DNA of 64,000 nt. It comes from a virus. The notes under the pieces are model-generated. The model worked only from the letters and a program-made list of their open reading frames with translations. It ran no database searches and had not been told where the DNA came from. Below are positions 26,919 through 35,408 of this stretch, in pieces; position 1 is the first letter of the stretch; the number at the start of each line of letters is the position of its first letter. A program made the position numbers and the translations under genes. Location of the stretch: positions 1-64,000 of the IMG/VR virus record IMGVR_UViG_3300010373_000004; one strand, 5' to 3'.

Positions 26919-27481
26919 CTAACTATACCTTTGAATATACCAACACACTGAACACCAATTTCTTCATTATAGACAACAGAAACAGCTTTCGATTCTGTTA
27001 CCTCTAACCAAGGCTGATGTACTCCATTTGGTGTTTCACAATAAAAATACTGTGTGCTGAAACTAAACTTATCTAATAAAACACCATAAAAATCTATAAG
27101 ATTTTCTAGCGTTATACATTTAAATCCAGTTCCTTCTCCTTTTCCTACAGGAAACGACACGTAAATAGCCTTATCAGAAAGGTCTATTGCAGCTTTAAGA
27201 ATTTCTAACGGCTTGTCTACATGTTCAATAACAGATACGCATGTAACTAGATTATATTTACTGTAGAATTCATGCGCACAAACATCATCTTGAATAAACT
27301 TATCTATATAGACTACTTCATCACCAATAGGAAGTAAGTCTATACCTGTGTAAACACCATATTTTATCAGATGTTTAGCATAGAAAGCTGAATCATGACA
27401 ACCTATGTCTAAAATATTGAACGGCAGCACCCTATGAACAAATTTAACTAATTCTGGTATTTCTATTGTTCTTTCAGACAT
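26915..27481 (-). CDS. Class I SAM-dependent methyltransferase
   Basis: The motif NILDIGCHDSAF (about 22-33) is motif I of class I methyltransferases, followed by the acidic strand YTGIDL and later VSVIEHVDKPLEIL, the typical post-motif III segment of small-molecule or sugar methylases. Start is taken at the ATG at 27481, overlapping the previous stop by 8 nt. Its neighbours are sugar enzymes, so O-methylation of a glycan is plausible (inference). Confidence 0.75.
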   Translation of the reverse strand: MSERTIEIPELVKFVHRVLPFNILDIGCHDSAFYAKHLIKYGVYTGIDLLPIGDEVVYIDKFIQDDVCAHEFYSKYNLVTCVSVIEHVDKPLEILKAAIDLSDKAIYVSFPVGKGEGTGFKCITLENLIDFYGVLLDKFSFSTQYFYCETPNGVHQPWLEVTESKAVSVVYNEEIGVQCVGIFKGIVR

Positions 27482-27980
27482 GAATATTAGCTGCAAAACT
27501 TTCTAGTTTCTTTATATCTTTGAGTTTTAAGCCTCTATGAGGGTTAGGTTGGATAAAAATCGTATTTAAACGGTCTGCAACCCAATCCTCAATATGCTGT
27601 CCACCCTTGTCATCCACTACAGCACAAGGTCTGTCACCAGCAAATCGCCTTATTTCGTCCAATTTCTCTGGTAACATTTCATCATTCTTATAATCTTCGG
27701 GATTTCCGGGCAACGGAAGCTGTTTTAGTGCAGTCGGTAGACTAAATATGGGCGATAAATAGGTATCTTCTCGTCCGCGCCAGCCTTTAGAAGCCCATAC
27801 AATCTCAAATATTTCCGATAATTCAGGTAATTTGTCAACAACTGACAAGTCATAGACGAACTTATGTCCATCAACCTTAGTTTTAACTCTAGATTTAAAG
27901 TGTTCACGCGGTTTTTGAAGGTTTAAAACACCATCTACGTCTAAAAACAGGAATGGTTTACCAGATTTTGAATCTGTCAT
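27474..27980 (-). CDS. HAD-like phosphatase
   Basis: Motif I is visible as FLFLDVDGVLN (about 10-20; nucleophile D14, acid D16). A motif II-like WASKGW follows near 62, and VVDDKGG near 122-128 is motif IV. At 168 residues it lacks a large cap, like small HAD phosphatases. Co-transcribed with glycosyl and methyl transferases, it may remove phosphate from a sugar intermediate. Start overlaps the upstream methyltransferase-like gene by 23 nt. Confidence 0.75.
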   Translation of the reverse strand: MTDSKSGKPFLFLDVDGVLNLQKPREHFKSRVKTKVDGHKFVYDLSVVDKLPELSEIFEIVWASKGWRGREDTYLSPIFSLPTALKQLPLPGNPEDYKNDEMLPEKLDEIRRFAGDRPCAVVDDKGGQHIEDWVADRLNTIFIQPNPHRGLKLKDIKKLESFAANIHV

Positions 27981-28653
27981 TACGCTTTATCCACAAACTC
28001 TGCTGTCCATCCATTACGCAAGCCCAAAACTCTGATAAAAGATACTCTTTTGTAAGCTTACACTTGCCACCATAAGGTAAATCATTGTCATCTAACAATA
28101 AAACCTTAAACGGAGCCTTGTCATCGAATAACTGGAGAGCAATCTTGGCTTCACAAAGCTGATGTTTCTGCGATTCTTCTGTAGTTTCCTTGCCTTCGGG
28201 TACTCTTGGGTCACAATCCATAGAATCTAGATATATTCCAGTAAATCTAGTGTCATTTCCAGAAGGCAATGTCAGCATATTTCCCAAAATAGCTAACGAA
28301 TCACCGCAAATAGGCTTCCAATCAAAGTTTTCAGACCCATTTCTAAACACTAAATTCTTAACTGCATAATCCGCACAAGCTAAATTCTGTGCAACTATGT
28401 CTACAGAAACTAAAGTACCGCCTGGTACATAGTTTTGCATGAAATCTGATATTACCCATGAAGAACAGCCGCCACCCCAATCATCAAAAAGACGCATGCA
28501 CCCTGTTTCTAAGATTGAAACTGGAACACCAGGTAAACCTGCTGATACTAAGTTAAGAAAAGCCTTCATAGAAGCAGAGCGGCCGCTTAAATTAGCACCG
28601 AATTTCTGCTCCCAATCACTATGTACGTTTACAAAATCTGTTTTTATATTCAT
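27958..28653 (-). CDS. Methyltransferase-like protein
   Basis: About 231 residues. SILETGCMRLFDDWGGGCSS (near 50-65) resembles motif I of class I methyltransferases of the TylF/MycE type, and GTLVSVDI supplies the next acidic strand. FTGIYLDSMDCD and VLLLDDND resemble the metal-binding aspartates. The ATG at 28653 is chosen over 28692 because the latter overlaps the preceding gene and lacks a better ribosome site. Substrate unknown; likely sugar related. Confidence 0.55.
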   Translation of the reverse strand: MNIKTDFVNVHSDWEQKFGANLSGRSASMKAFLNLVSAGLPGVPVSILETGCMRLFDDWGGGCSSWVISDFMQNYVPGGTLVSVDIVAQNLACADYAVKNLVFRNGSENFDWKPICGDSLAILGNMLTLPSGNDTRFTGIYLDSMDCDPRVPEGKETTEESQKHQLCEAKIALQLFDDKAPFKVLLLDDNDLPYGGKCKLTKEYLLSEFWACVMDGQQSLWIKRNDRFKIW

Positions 28654-28673
28654 TTCTTTATCTCTTTGCTTAA

Positions 28674-29033
28674 TTATTGGGCGTAATAACACCCAGCGAC
28701 TTCTTTTGGTTGATTATCCATGGACCTTACAGTACAGACATAGACAATTGGACCGTCTTGGTCTGAGCCTGTAAGCTTAAAAGTTACGATTTCACTAGCG
28801 CCGACTTTAGTATCATCTAGTAATTCTGGATTTCCTAATGATAGATGGTACTGCTGAACCAATGCTTTAAATTGAGGATCAGCAACAACTAGATTTAGAT
28901 CATCTTGGCTTGGTTGTAGGTTATGTGGAGAGGACGCAGTTCCATGTACTGTGTATCCTTCGTAAAAACCAAAACCTAAAGCACAACATGTGATGATAAG
29001 AAATCCAATTAGTAATTTAGTAAGACTTCGCAT
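28674..29033 (-). CDS. Membrane-anchored or exported protein
   Basis: The N-terminus is KLLIGFLIITCCALGFGFY, a typical signal anchor with two cysteines; a weak lipobox is possible but the -1 residue is not ideal. The remaining ~90 residues are soluble with two further cysteines. It is next to a holin-like gene, so a spanin or lysis-linked role is possible. It could also be an exclusion protein. Confidence 0.5.
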   Translation of the reverse strand: MRSLTKLLIGFLIITCCALGFGFYEGYTVHGTASSPHNLQPSQDDLNLVVADPQFKALVQQYHLSLGNPELLDDTKVGASEIVTFKLTGSDQDGPIVYVCTVRSMDNQPKEVAGCYYAQ

Positions 29034-29268
29034 TGTTCAAATCCACGGTGTAATTCGTTGGTGTGACTGCTGTACTGTCTCCACCTTTGGCTACGAAGAT
29101 CACGCCAGCCGTAGTCAGCATGGCCATCACAGCCCCTTGAAGTGCCCCAGCCCACACAGGAGCCCCTAGAGCAGCTACAGGGCCAAGAGCCGTCAATCCT
29201 ACGAAGGTTAGTAAGATAACTAACAAAACCCAAGGTGAAACAGGTATATGAAAATTAGCTACTTTCAT
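29017..29268 (-). CDS. Holin-like protein with two membrane segments
   Basis: Two hydrophobic helices (about 12-34 and 38-60) separated by a short Gly/Pro turn, then a polar C-terminus with a positive residue cluster absent. That is the class II holin layout, forming membrane lesions that release the lysin. It overlaps the portal stop (14 nt) and the next gene. No endolysin gene is visible next to it. Confidence 0.55.
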   Translation of the reverse strand: MKVANFHIPVSPWVLLVILLTFVGLTALGPVAALGAPVWAGALQGAVMAMLTTAGVIFVAKGGDSTAVTPTNYTVDLNNAKSY

Positions 29269-31114
29269 GGTCAGGTCCTTCCATTCCTAATAATTCTGCA
29301 TGTTGCATGCAGTAATCGCCATTTGAAATTTTCTTTTTACAATCTTTGTAATTACAATCATTTCCTAAGTCCATAGGGAACAAAGGCCAAGACTGCTGAG
29401 CATCTGAGTTAAAGTCTCTTGCATTCTTGGACTTTGTACTTCCCTTTCCGGACGTTACTTGTGATGTATTCTTATCTCTACCAGATGCAACCTCTCCAGT
29501 ACCACCTTGCTTCTGTGAAACAAGATGTTCCCAATCAGGTTGTGCTTTTGCAGCTTTAGTACCAGTTACCTTCAAAGAAGCCTGGTCCTGTGTCTGCCAG
29601 CCATTATCTCTAATCATCTGGTGATTGCCAATCTCAACTCTATGAGCCTGCGCATCTTGTAATCGCTGAGTTGATCTAATAGCATCCCAAGAAGAAACAA
29701 CGCGCAAATCATGATATCCAAGTAAGAAAGCATTTAATACAAGATGCTTCTTAATATGGTCAGATATTACATCACGATATGCTTCTACATCATGAACATA
29801 CATTTCAAACTGATTAGCAGTAAGTTCTGAATTACCGGTATCCTCTACGTCCATGAACTGAGGGATTTCTTTAAGTGCAGTAACAATTTCTCTTTTTACA
29901 GCACTTATAATTTTATCAATACCAGTAAGGTCTGCGCCTTTAACATCTTGCGTTACTTCAAGATAATCAGGATGAACAAACGCATCCCTAGGCTGGAGAG
30001 CACCATATTGAGACTGAACTTCACTAATTCTGTCGTTTATGAATGACGCTAACTTAGCAGCACTATTCATTTCATTTGGTGAAATCTGTGCCATTAACTT
30101 CATTAAGATTTCAGACTTTAGACTAAAATCAGTGTGGCCCCATGCCTGGTTTTCAACAACCCTTTGAAGATCACGAAATAGTTGTGCCGCAAAGAAGATA
30201 ACCTGTAAGGCAGGCCAAGCTGGAGAGCGGCCATACGGATCATCAATACCGGGATCAAAAGGGGTATATGCAAAACTAGCAAGATTCATTTCCCTAAAAG
30301 GAAGTGTATTCATCTGGTGCATATCATGATACAGTTCTGGAAGATTCATTCCCCACAGATACTGTAACTGAAATGGTCTTGGAAACTGATTAGCATCCCG
30401 CTCAAAATAGATTGTATCAGGACAAACAGGAAAGATATTTCCAGTTCCCTTCAAATCTGGCATGATTTCAGAATCATGACATGCAGCGCCCCAACAGAAT
30501 ATAGAAAACACCAACTGCTTTATAATCATGTTGATGCCACCATAGAAAGGATTGATTCTTGTTATACAATCATCAATCATTCCTTGACCGCGTGGGTCCT
30601 CTGAACCATCTTTCTTAACAGCCTTGAAAGTTACTTTGGTTCCAACCATTCGTAACTTATTATTCAATGCCTTAGCAATTTCAGGAGAAACATCAGCTAA
30701 AACATTAAGTAATCCGCCTGGTGTCCAACCATAAGCGTTAAGGTCTTGAATATCAATTTGCTGAGGGTTTTTTTTCGGTATCCAAAAATAACCGTGTGTA
30801 TAACCCGACGCAGCAGCAAATGGATTATAATTAGTAGGTTGTGATTGACGACCTACAGCAAGACCGAAACCTTGCGCTCCACGTAATGCTGTCCAAATTG
30901 ATTCTGCTGTTGGTGACACAGGTAATTGAGCCATTTCCACTTTTTCAAGTGGAGGCGTCATTATCTTACCCGGTGATGACTTTGGATGCCCAAAAGCATC
31001 TTTTGTCAGTTCACCAGAACCTTCTGATTGTGGCTTATTAAAACTGGAATTATCTGGCACCAGTCGCTTGTAAAGAGCATCCAGAACTGCTACATGAAAT
31101 TTATCTAATTGCAT
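29255..31114 (-). CDS. Portal protein
   Basis: The 619-residue protein follows large terminase and small zinc genes. Segments such as GYTHGYFWIPKKNPQQIDIQDL, VSPEIAKALNNKLRMVGTKV, and PYGRSPAWPALQVIFFAAQLFRDLQR are typical of phage portals (wing and stem). The C-terminal end has a small CNYKDC...YCMQH zinc-like cluster, unusual for portals. It forms the dodecameric channel at the head vertex. The stop overlaps the holin-like start. Confidence 0.85.
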   Translation of the reverse strand: MQLDKFHVAVLDALYKRLVPDNSSFNKPQSEGSGELTKDAFGHPKSSPGKIMTPPLEKVEMAQLPVSPTAESIWTALRGAQGFGLAVGRQSQPTNYNPFAAASGYTHGYFWIPKKNPQQIDIQDLNAYGWTPGGLLNVLADVSPEIAKALNNKLRMVGTKVTFKAVKKDGSEDPRGQGMIDDCITRINPFYGGINMIIKQLVFSIFCWGAACHDSEIMPDLKGTGNIFPVCPDTIYFERDANQFPRPFQLQYLWGMNLPELYHDMHQMNTLPFREMNLASFAYTPFDPGIDDPYGRSPAWPALQVIFFAAQLFRDLQRVVENQAWGHTDFSLKSEILMKLMAQISPNEMNSAAKLASFINDRISEVQSQYGALQPRDAFVHPDYLEVTQDVKGADLTGIDKIISAVKREIVTALKEIPQFMDVEDTGNSELTANQFEMYVHDVEAYRDVISDHIKKHLVLNAFLLGYHDLRVVSSWDAIRSTQRLQDAQAHRVEIGNHQMIRDNGWQTQDQASLKVTGTKAAKAQPDWEHLVSQKQGGTGEVASGRDKNTSQVTSGKGSTKSKNARDFNSDAQQSWPLFPMDLGNDCNYKDCKKKISNGDYCMQHAELLGMEGPDHESS

Positions 31115-31407
31115 TATCTAAAGTAGTGATAGGTTCTACCTCGATTATTGCCTCGCATGCGTTCCATACCAACACCCATACGTGCCTGCCACTCTTGGAC
31201 AGTTTCTCTTTGTTCTGATGACATTCCATCATCAGGGATACAACATTGTTCTAATTCTTCACGACCTATATGCGTGATACCCACTGGAGAACTATTAACT
31301 CCATTTCCAATATCACGTAATTGGCCTGGAGCCTTACTTAATTCTTCCTGAGTGTATATAGGTTCTTTGTAGACCGCGTTAGGATCATACTCATTTGTTT
31401 CAGGCAT
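31114..31407 (-). CDS. Hypothetical protein upstream of portal
   Basis: A 97-residue charged protein with a Met/Arg-rich end (MGVGMERMRGNNRGR), overlapping the portal start by one base. No motif is seen. It could be an adaptor between terminase and portal, but the sequence does not show it. Confidence 0.45.
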   Translation of the reverse strand: MPETNEYDPNAVYKEPIYTQEELSKAPGQLRDIGNGVNSSPVGITHIGREELEQCCIPDDGMSSEQRETVQEWQARMGVGMERMRGNNRGRTYHYFR

Positions 31408-31424
31408 ACAATACTCCGTACCTA

Positions 31425-31634
31425 TTATACAGCCGCTTCTGGTTCTGCGCTACTCTTACGCTGATTATTGAACCACTCAATGAAGTTATCATCAAATGTT
31501 AACTTTCCGCAAGACGCGCACAGAAATCCTCCGTAGGCTGGAAGGAAACGTATCTGATGATCTTGTAATAAACACTGTTCAAACCAACGCTTGTATAGGT
31601 ATTGAAATTCTGGCTTAACCTGTGCAAAGTCCAT
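31425..31634 (-). CDS. Small CxxC protein
   Basis: Sixty-nine residues with one CASC pair (39-42) and an aromatic N-terminal half. A single CxxC cannot hold a zinc alone, so dimerisation or partner binding would be needed. It overlaps the next small zinc-type gene by 20 nt. Function unknown. Confidence 0.45.
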   Translation of the reverse strand: MDFAQVKPEFQYLYKRWFEQCLLQDHQIRFLPAYGGFLCASCGKLTFDDNFIEWFNNQRKSSAEPEAAV

Positions 31635-31797
31635 TCATTATATCCCAATCAGCTACTTCTCTACCACAAGAAACGCACCGTGTGCTTTGAACATGTATAT
31701 CTCTTATTACAGTATGATCGTCTCTGATACATGACCCAAACAGCAAAAACAATGCTGTAGCCCACCTATCATTAAAAGGAAGCATTTTAGATTCCAT
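31615..31797 (-). CDS. Small CxxC protein
   Basis: Sixty residues with CVSC near 40 and a further cysteine near the end. It overlaps both neighbours by 10-20 nt, as in a polycistronic translation chain. Together with adjacent genes it forms a run of four small cysteine-pair proteins between terminase and portal. Function unknown. Confidence 0.45.
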   Translation of the reverse strand: MESKMLPFNDRWATALFLLFGSCIRDDHTVIRDIHVQSTRCVSCGREVADWDIMNGLCTG

Positions 31798-31990
31798 ATA
31801 CTTTTTCTATTCCTCTGACTCTAACTTTTGTAGAACCGCATTTACACTGCCATTGTTTCGGATGATATTCATCCTGGCTCCAGAAATTATGGCAGATAGC
31901 ACAATACAGAGTGAAACACAAAAGAACCGCTTTTGGTTTCTTAGTACCCTGTAGGGCGGCTTTGAGTCGTTCCTTGTCTGTATTGTCCAT
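31787..31990 (-). CDS. Small zinc-ribbon protein
   Basis: About 67 residues: CAIC (~30-33) and CKCG (~47-50) form a compact zinc ribbon in a Lys-rich sequence. The ATG at 31990 lies inside the terminase end; an earlier in-frame start at 32026 would overlap more. Likely a nucleic-acid or protein-binding zinc domain; no defined role. Confidence 0.5.
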   Translation of the reverse strand: MDNTDKERLKAALQGTKKPKAVLLCFTLYCAICHNFWSQDEYHPKQWQCKCGSTKVRVRGIEKVYGI

Positions 31991-33914
31991 AAAAACCACG
32001 TTGTTGTTGATTTCCTCTGATAACACCTAATCCTGGAAAGACTGGAGCAGATTTCTCCGGGGCCGCGCTTTTAACTCCAAAGAAAAGATCTTGAAGTGCA
32101 GTTTCTACCGGGATTGATGAATTATCAAGTCTAGTAGCTTTAGCCGCTACTAAAGCGTATGTTAATGAATGAGCAAAATGATCATCACCAGTATTTATGT
32201 ATATAACTTTACCTGTTGGTACTTGCTTCTTTAATTGTCCATTTTGAAGCGTCTGGACGGAACCATCGTCTACAATTCTAGTAAGCGCCATTAAGTGACG
32301 CGGAAACTGTCCGAACCCGCTGTCATCTTCCAAACCGCCAACTCTATGGATAGGGTAGGGCAAAACAATGTTTTTCTTAAATACATAGTCGAACATAAGC
32401 TCCAAGCATTCCGAACGGCCCATTGTAACTGAGTAGGTAAATTCTTTGGAAGATTCCAAATCATCTTCATCATAGACGTATAGATTAGCACCTTTATTGG
32501 CCCAACCTGGAGCGTAGTGTCCAGCATAAATGCGATACGGAAATGCTTTACACAATTCCATTGTTTTACGATATTCTGGATGATTGTCAATTACGCCTCG
32601 TAGACAGTCGTATTTTTTGAATATAGGAGGTAGTTCTTCAAACTCCTTAGGACTACCAGCAAATAATAATACAGGTACATCACGACCTCCGGTCATTTCG
32701 TATAGTGATGCATTATCTCTAGGATAACCAATCACTGTAACATGTAGAATGTTTTGTCCTACATCAACTCCCATGAAACAACGCTTCCAGTCACCATCAT
32801 AGGCAGTATAAAATTGATTAAACACAGGTGAAGCATTATTGGCAGGTTGGCAGGCTTGTAAATGTTCAAGAGAACACTGAACTCCTTGGGGAGCCCTAGG
32901 AAGTCCACAGACAGAATTATAGAATTCTTGTGTCGCAGCCTCACTTAATTTACCTTCTCTTTCTCTTTCTACTGTCTTAGCTATTGAATCAAACAACTCA
33001 CCAGCAAGCCTGTTAGAGAATAGCTTAGGTAAGTGATAGCCTTCATGGTCCACGTTAGGACTAGATAATTCACGTTGATTAACCCAACGACCATTCCAAA
33101 CATTACTGATATGAGCACAAGAAGGACACCCAACGTAATAGTCTTTACCACGATGAAAGTTCGTACCAATTTTTTCATCAGCATAGTCTATTGTTAATTG
33201 TGATTGCTTAACGCCACTAAGCGGTCTAATCCAATCGTGGACCAGGGCCAAATCATGCTCATAGCCGCAACGTGAGCATTTAACCATCCAGGTTTTGTTG
33301 GTGCTCCGCTGAATGAGGGAATCAATCCCCCTATTTGGATATTTTGGTGTTGATCCGCCACGATAAAAAGGGTGCAGTGAGGACTGTGCTCTAATCTTAC
33401 CAGCTTCGATGACGGTATCAGCCATTTCGTCAACTTCATCGAAAATAACAACATCAGCATCAACAGATATGACCTGGCGTCTATTTTGCGATCCTCGGAA
33501 GTATATAAATCCATCACCAACTTGTTTAATTTGAACATTTTGTTTTGTCTTTACTTTCTTTTGGTTTATAACCCTATTAGCGGTTCGCTGGGCGAGATAA
33601 GGATTAGAAGATATCTCGGGATCAAGTCTGGCAATAGAATAGTCATTTAGCTGCTTTTCAGATGGGAAGTAATAAGCAACAACGCCTCTATCGCCCCATT
33701 TAACATCAGCAGCAAAAAATGCTAACGTAATGAGATATTCTGAGAAGAATAACTGAGCCGCTTTTTCAACATACATTTCCATCGACTGGTCACGATAGAT
33801 TGCTTTGTATGGTGGAATTATACTAAAAGGTTTCCCTTTAAGTGTTCTACGATTCAAAGACCAAGTATAAAGGTCTATCTTCTCTAAGGGACTAAGTGGT
33901 CCTACAAGTGGCAT
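31941..33914 (-). CDS. Terminase large subunit (GpA-type)
   Basis: The start at 33914 has a strong ribosome site GGAGGT. EKAAQLFFSE (about 50-59) is the deviant Walker A of GpA-type terminases, DVVIFDEVDEM (154-164) the Walker B with catalytic Glu, and CSRC/CPSC (213, 263) the zinc ribbon of this family. MGVDVG (381-386) begins the RNase H-like nuclease. The 657-residue length matches. It pumps and cuts DNA at the portal. The Walker A lacks the usual Lys but keeps K51 nearby, as in lambda gpA. Confidence 0.85.
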   Translation of the reverse strand: MPLVGPLSPLEKIDLYTWSLNRRTLKGKPFSIIPPYKAIYRDQSMEMYVEKAAQLFFSEYLITLAFFAADVKWGDRGVVAYYFPSEKQLNDYSIARLDPEISSNPYLAQRTANRVINQKKVKTKQNVQIKQVGDGFIYFRGSQNRRQVISVDADVVIFDEVDEMADTVIEAGKIRAQSSLHPFYRGGSTPKYPNRGIDSLIQRSTNKTWMVKCSRCGYEHDLALVHDWIRPLSGVKQSQLTIDYADEKIGTNFHRGKDYYVGCPSCAHISNVWNGRWVNQRELSSPNVDHEGYHLPKLFSNRLAGELFDSIAKTVEREREGKLSEAATQEFYNSVCGLPRAPQGVQCSLEHLQACQPANNASPVFNQFYTAYDGDWKRCFMGVDVGQNILHVTVIGYPRDNASLYEMTGGRDVPVLLFAGSPKEFEELPPIFKKYDCLRGVIDNHPEYRKTMELCKAFPYRIYAGHYAPGWANKGANLYVYDEDDLESSKEFTYSVTMGRSECLELMFDYVFKKNIVLPYPIHRVGGLEDDSGFGQFPRHLMALTRIVDDGSVQTLQNGQLKKQVPTGKVIYINTGDDHFAHSLTYALVAAKATRLDNSSIPVETALQDLFFGVKSAAPEKSAPVFPGLGVIRGNQQQRGFYGQYRQGTTQSRPTGY

Positions 33915-34281
33915 ATATGACCTCCATACATGTATGACCAGTAACAGGATCATACATAACTCCACAATTAAGGCACTTTGTTAAACTTGTGCTAATGTAA
34001 GGAGCAGTAACAGTACACGAATGCGTTTGTCCATGAGGAACCCATGAACCACACAAGGAACACCTGTAACCAGTTATATATACTGGAGCAGAAGGAACTG
34101 TCCACATATTTCTGTTTTGGTAAAGTGCGATTAAAATTTCAGCTAAATCATAATCTGCATCATTTAAATGCACTAATTGAACATAATCTTCCTTATTCTT
34201 GTCGATTGGCTGGACGCCAAGCGCCGTAACGATGCTGGAGAGCATTAACTGATTTCTTTCTTTTCTATCAATCTTGAACAT
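33892..34281 (-). CDS. Small protein with two zinc fingers
   Basis: About 129 residues. Two C2HC-like clusters lie in the C-terminal half: CSLCG...HSC (~72-88) and CLNCG...HTC (~102-116). The N-terminal part is helical. The ATG at 34281 follows AAGGTGAG and sits in the last codons of the previous gene. The pair of fingers suggests nucleic-acid binding next to terminase. No family recognised. Confidence 0.55.
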   Translation of the reverse strand: MFKIDRKERNQLMLSSIVTALGVQPIDKNKEDYVQLVHLNDADYDLAEILIALYQNRNMWTVPSAPVYITGYRCSLCGSWVPHGQTHSCTVTAPYISTSLTKCLNCGVMYDPVTGHTCMEVIYATCRTT

Positions 34282-34915
34282 TGAACTCACCTTCTAGTGC
34301 CTCTATCTGTGCCAAACGATCTTCTGGATTGTTGGCCTGGTGGAATTTAGCTGTTACTTGTTGTTGTGAAGCTGTTATAGATTCTAAATTAGCTTCACCT
34401 GGGCGAATCGCCTCAAATGGATTCGTTTTATCTGGAAGGATTCCTACTGACTGCATGTGCTTTAACTTCTTTTCCCTGATCTCGGCTCTACCTTTAATAG
34501 CCGATAGCTTGACAGCCGAACCCTTCCCTGCTTCCTCTATGAAATCCGTAAGTGCTTTTAAGTCCTCATCATACCCAAATACACCAGCACCAACTAAATG
34601 GTCTGGATTCATGTGGCGAACTGATAATTTTGTGGTTAATAATTCACCAATTGAACGTTCGTCATACTTGGGAAAGCGATTACATAGCTGGCGGACTGAT
34701 GCTCCGGCTACATATAGCTCAACAATCTTATTTTCTATCTTTTCAAGTTCTACTGCATATTCTTCTTCGGGAGTCATAACTTGAAGATGTGTTTCTTGTT
34801 GAGCCTCTAAAGGATCATCAATGTCATCTGCCTCTTGTAATAGGGCTTCCAGGTCATTTTCGGAGGACATACTGGCAGAATACCTGATTTTGTTGACAAT
34901 TGCAAGAGGGTACAT
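34268..34915 (-). CDS. Probable terminase small subunit
   Basis: First gene of the late operon. The 215-residue form begins at 34915 after GGAG; a 200-residue form begins at the ATG at 34870, which coincides with the predicted start site of the minus promoter. A segment around 60-95 (KIVELYVAGASVRQLCNRFPKYDERSIGELLT) looks like an HTH as in small terminases. Charged helices follow. Role inferred from position upstream of the large subunit. Confidence 0.55.
   Translation of the reverse strand: MYPLAIVNKIRYSASMSSENDLEALLQEADDIDDPLEAQQETHLQVMTPEEEYAVELEKIENKIVELYVAGASVRQLCNRFPKYDERSIGELLTTKLSVRHMNPDHLVGAGVFGYDEDLKALTDFIEEAGKGSAVKLSAIKGRAEIREKKLKHMQSVGILPDKTNPFEAIRPGEANLESITASQQQVTAKFHQANNPEDRLAQIEALEGEFNVQD
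34877..34905 (-). promoter_or_regulatory. Late-operon promoter (minus)
   Basis: On the minus strand TTGCAA and TATTCT are 17 bp apart. The predicted start site falls at or beside the ATG at 34870, so the transcript could be leaderless. The -35 shares bases with the plus-strand promoter. Confidence 0.5.
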
Positions 34916-34920
34916 ATACT
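34893..34920 (+). promoter_or_regulatory. Rightward sigma70-type promoter
   Basis: TTGACA (34893-34898) and TATACT (34915-34920) are 16 bp apart. The start site near 34927 would give a ~480-nt leader before the gene at 35409. It overlaps the leftward promoter, so the two may interfere. Confidence 0.7.
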
Positions 34921-35408
34921 GATTGCTCCGCGCCGCCAGGTAAGTCCTATTAGTATCACTGTAAAAGCTGTAATCTTGACAGGCATGGTATAATTAAAGG
35001 TGAGAGATACTAACATAAAGGGAAGTCCTATTGGTATTCTAGAAATGAAAAATATAAATTTCTGGTTAGAATCATGCTTTTCTGCAAAATCTAATAATAT
35101 TATTTTCAGAAAGGGGAGAAAATTCTTTGCGACACCAGTCCCCTCGGATTGTGGACGGCGCTATTAGGGCGCGGTAACATGGGGTCTTAGGTAATACTAA
35201 CATTTGTTGTTAGGTCGGGATAAACCACGATGTTAGGGGATGCTAATAATTGCGGTGAGGGTACTAATAGATTGGAAGTTAGCGTCCTATTACCGACCAG
35301 GACCTATTTCCTATATGTTTTGGCAGTCGCCTATCACGCGCGATACTTCCCCTGGCGGCAGGAACCGCCACGAAAAAACGCATGCCTAAAAGGCAGGAGG
35401 GACTATCA
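34921..35408. promoter_or_regulatory. Divergent control region, long leader
   Basis: About 490 nt with no credible gene. It holds ATACTAACAT twice (35007-35016, 35194-35203), AAGTCCTATT twice (near 34943 and 35024), and a second TATAAT (34989) preceded by TGG. AT-rich hairpins include TTTCTG/CAGAAA near 35075-35110. Two hairpins stand before the next gene: TGGCGG/CCGCCA (35353-35370) and TGCCT/AGGCA (35383-35395), the latter next to the ribosome site. This looks like a regulated leader; an origin or packaging signal is also possible. Confidence 0.5.

Noticed and set aside
34281-34784. A 167-codon plus-strand frame opposite the small terminase
   Set aside because: It runs antisense across a better gene with no promoter or ribosome site, and its sequence is Ser-rich shadow.
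34976-34994. TTGACA with TATAAT
   Set aside because: The two boxes are only 7 bp apart, too close for a promoter; the TGGTATAAT alone may act as an extended -10.
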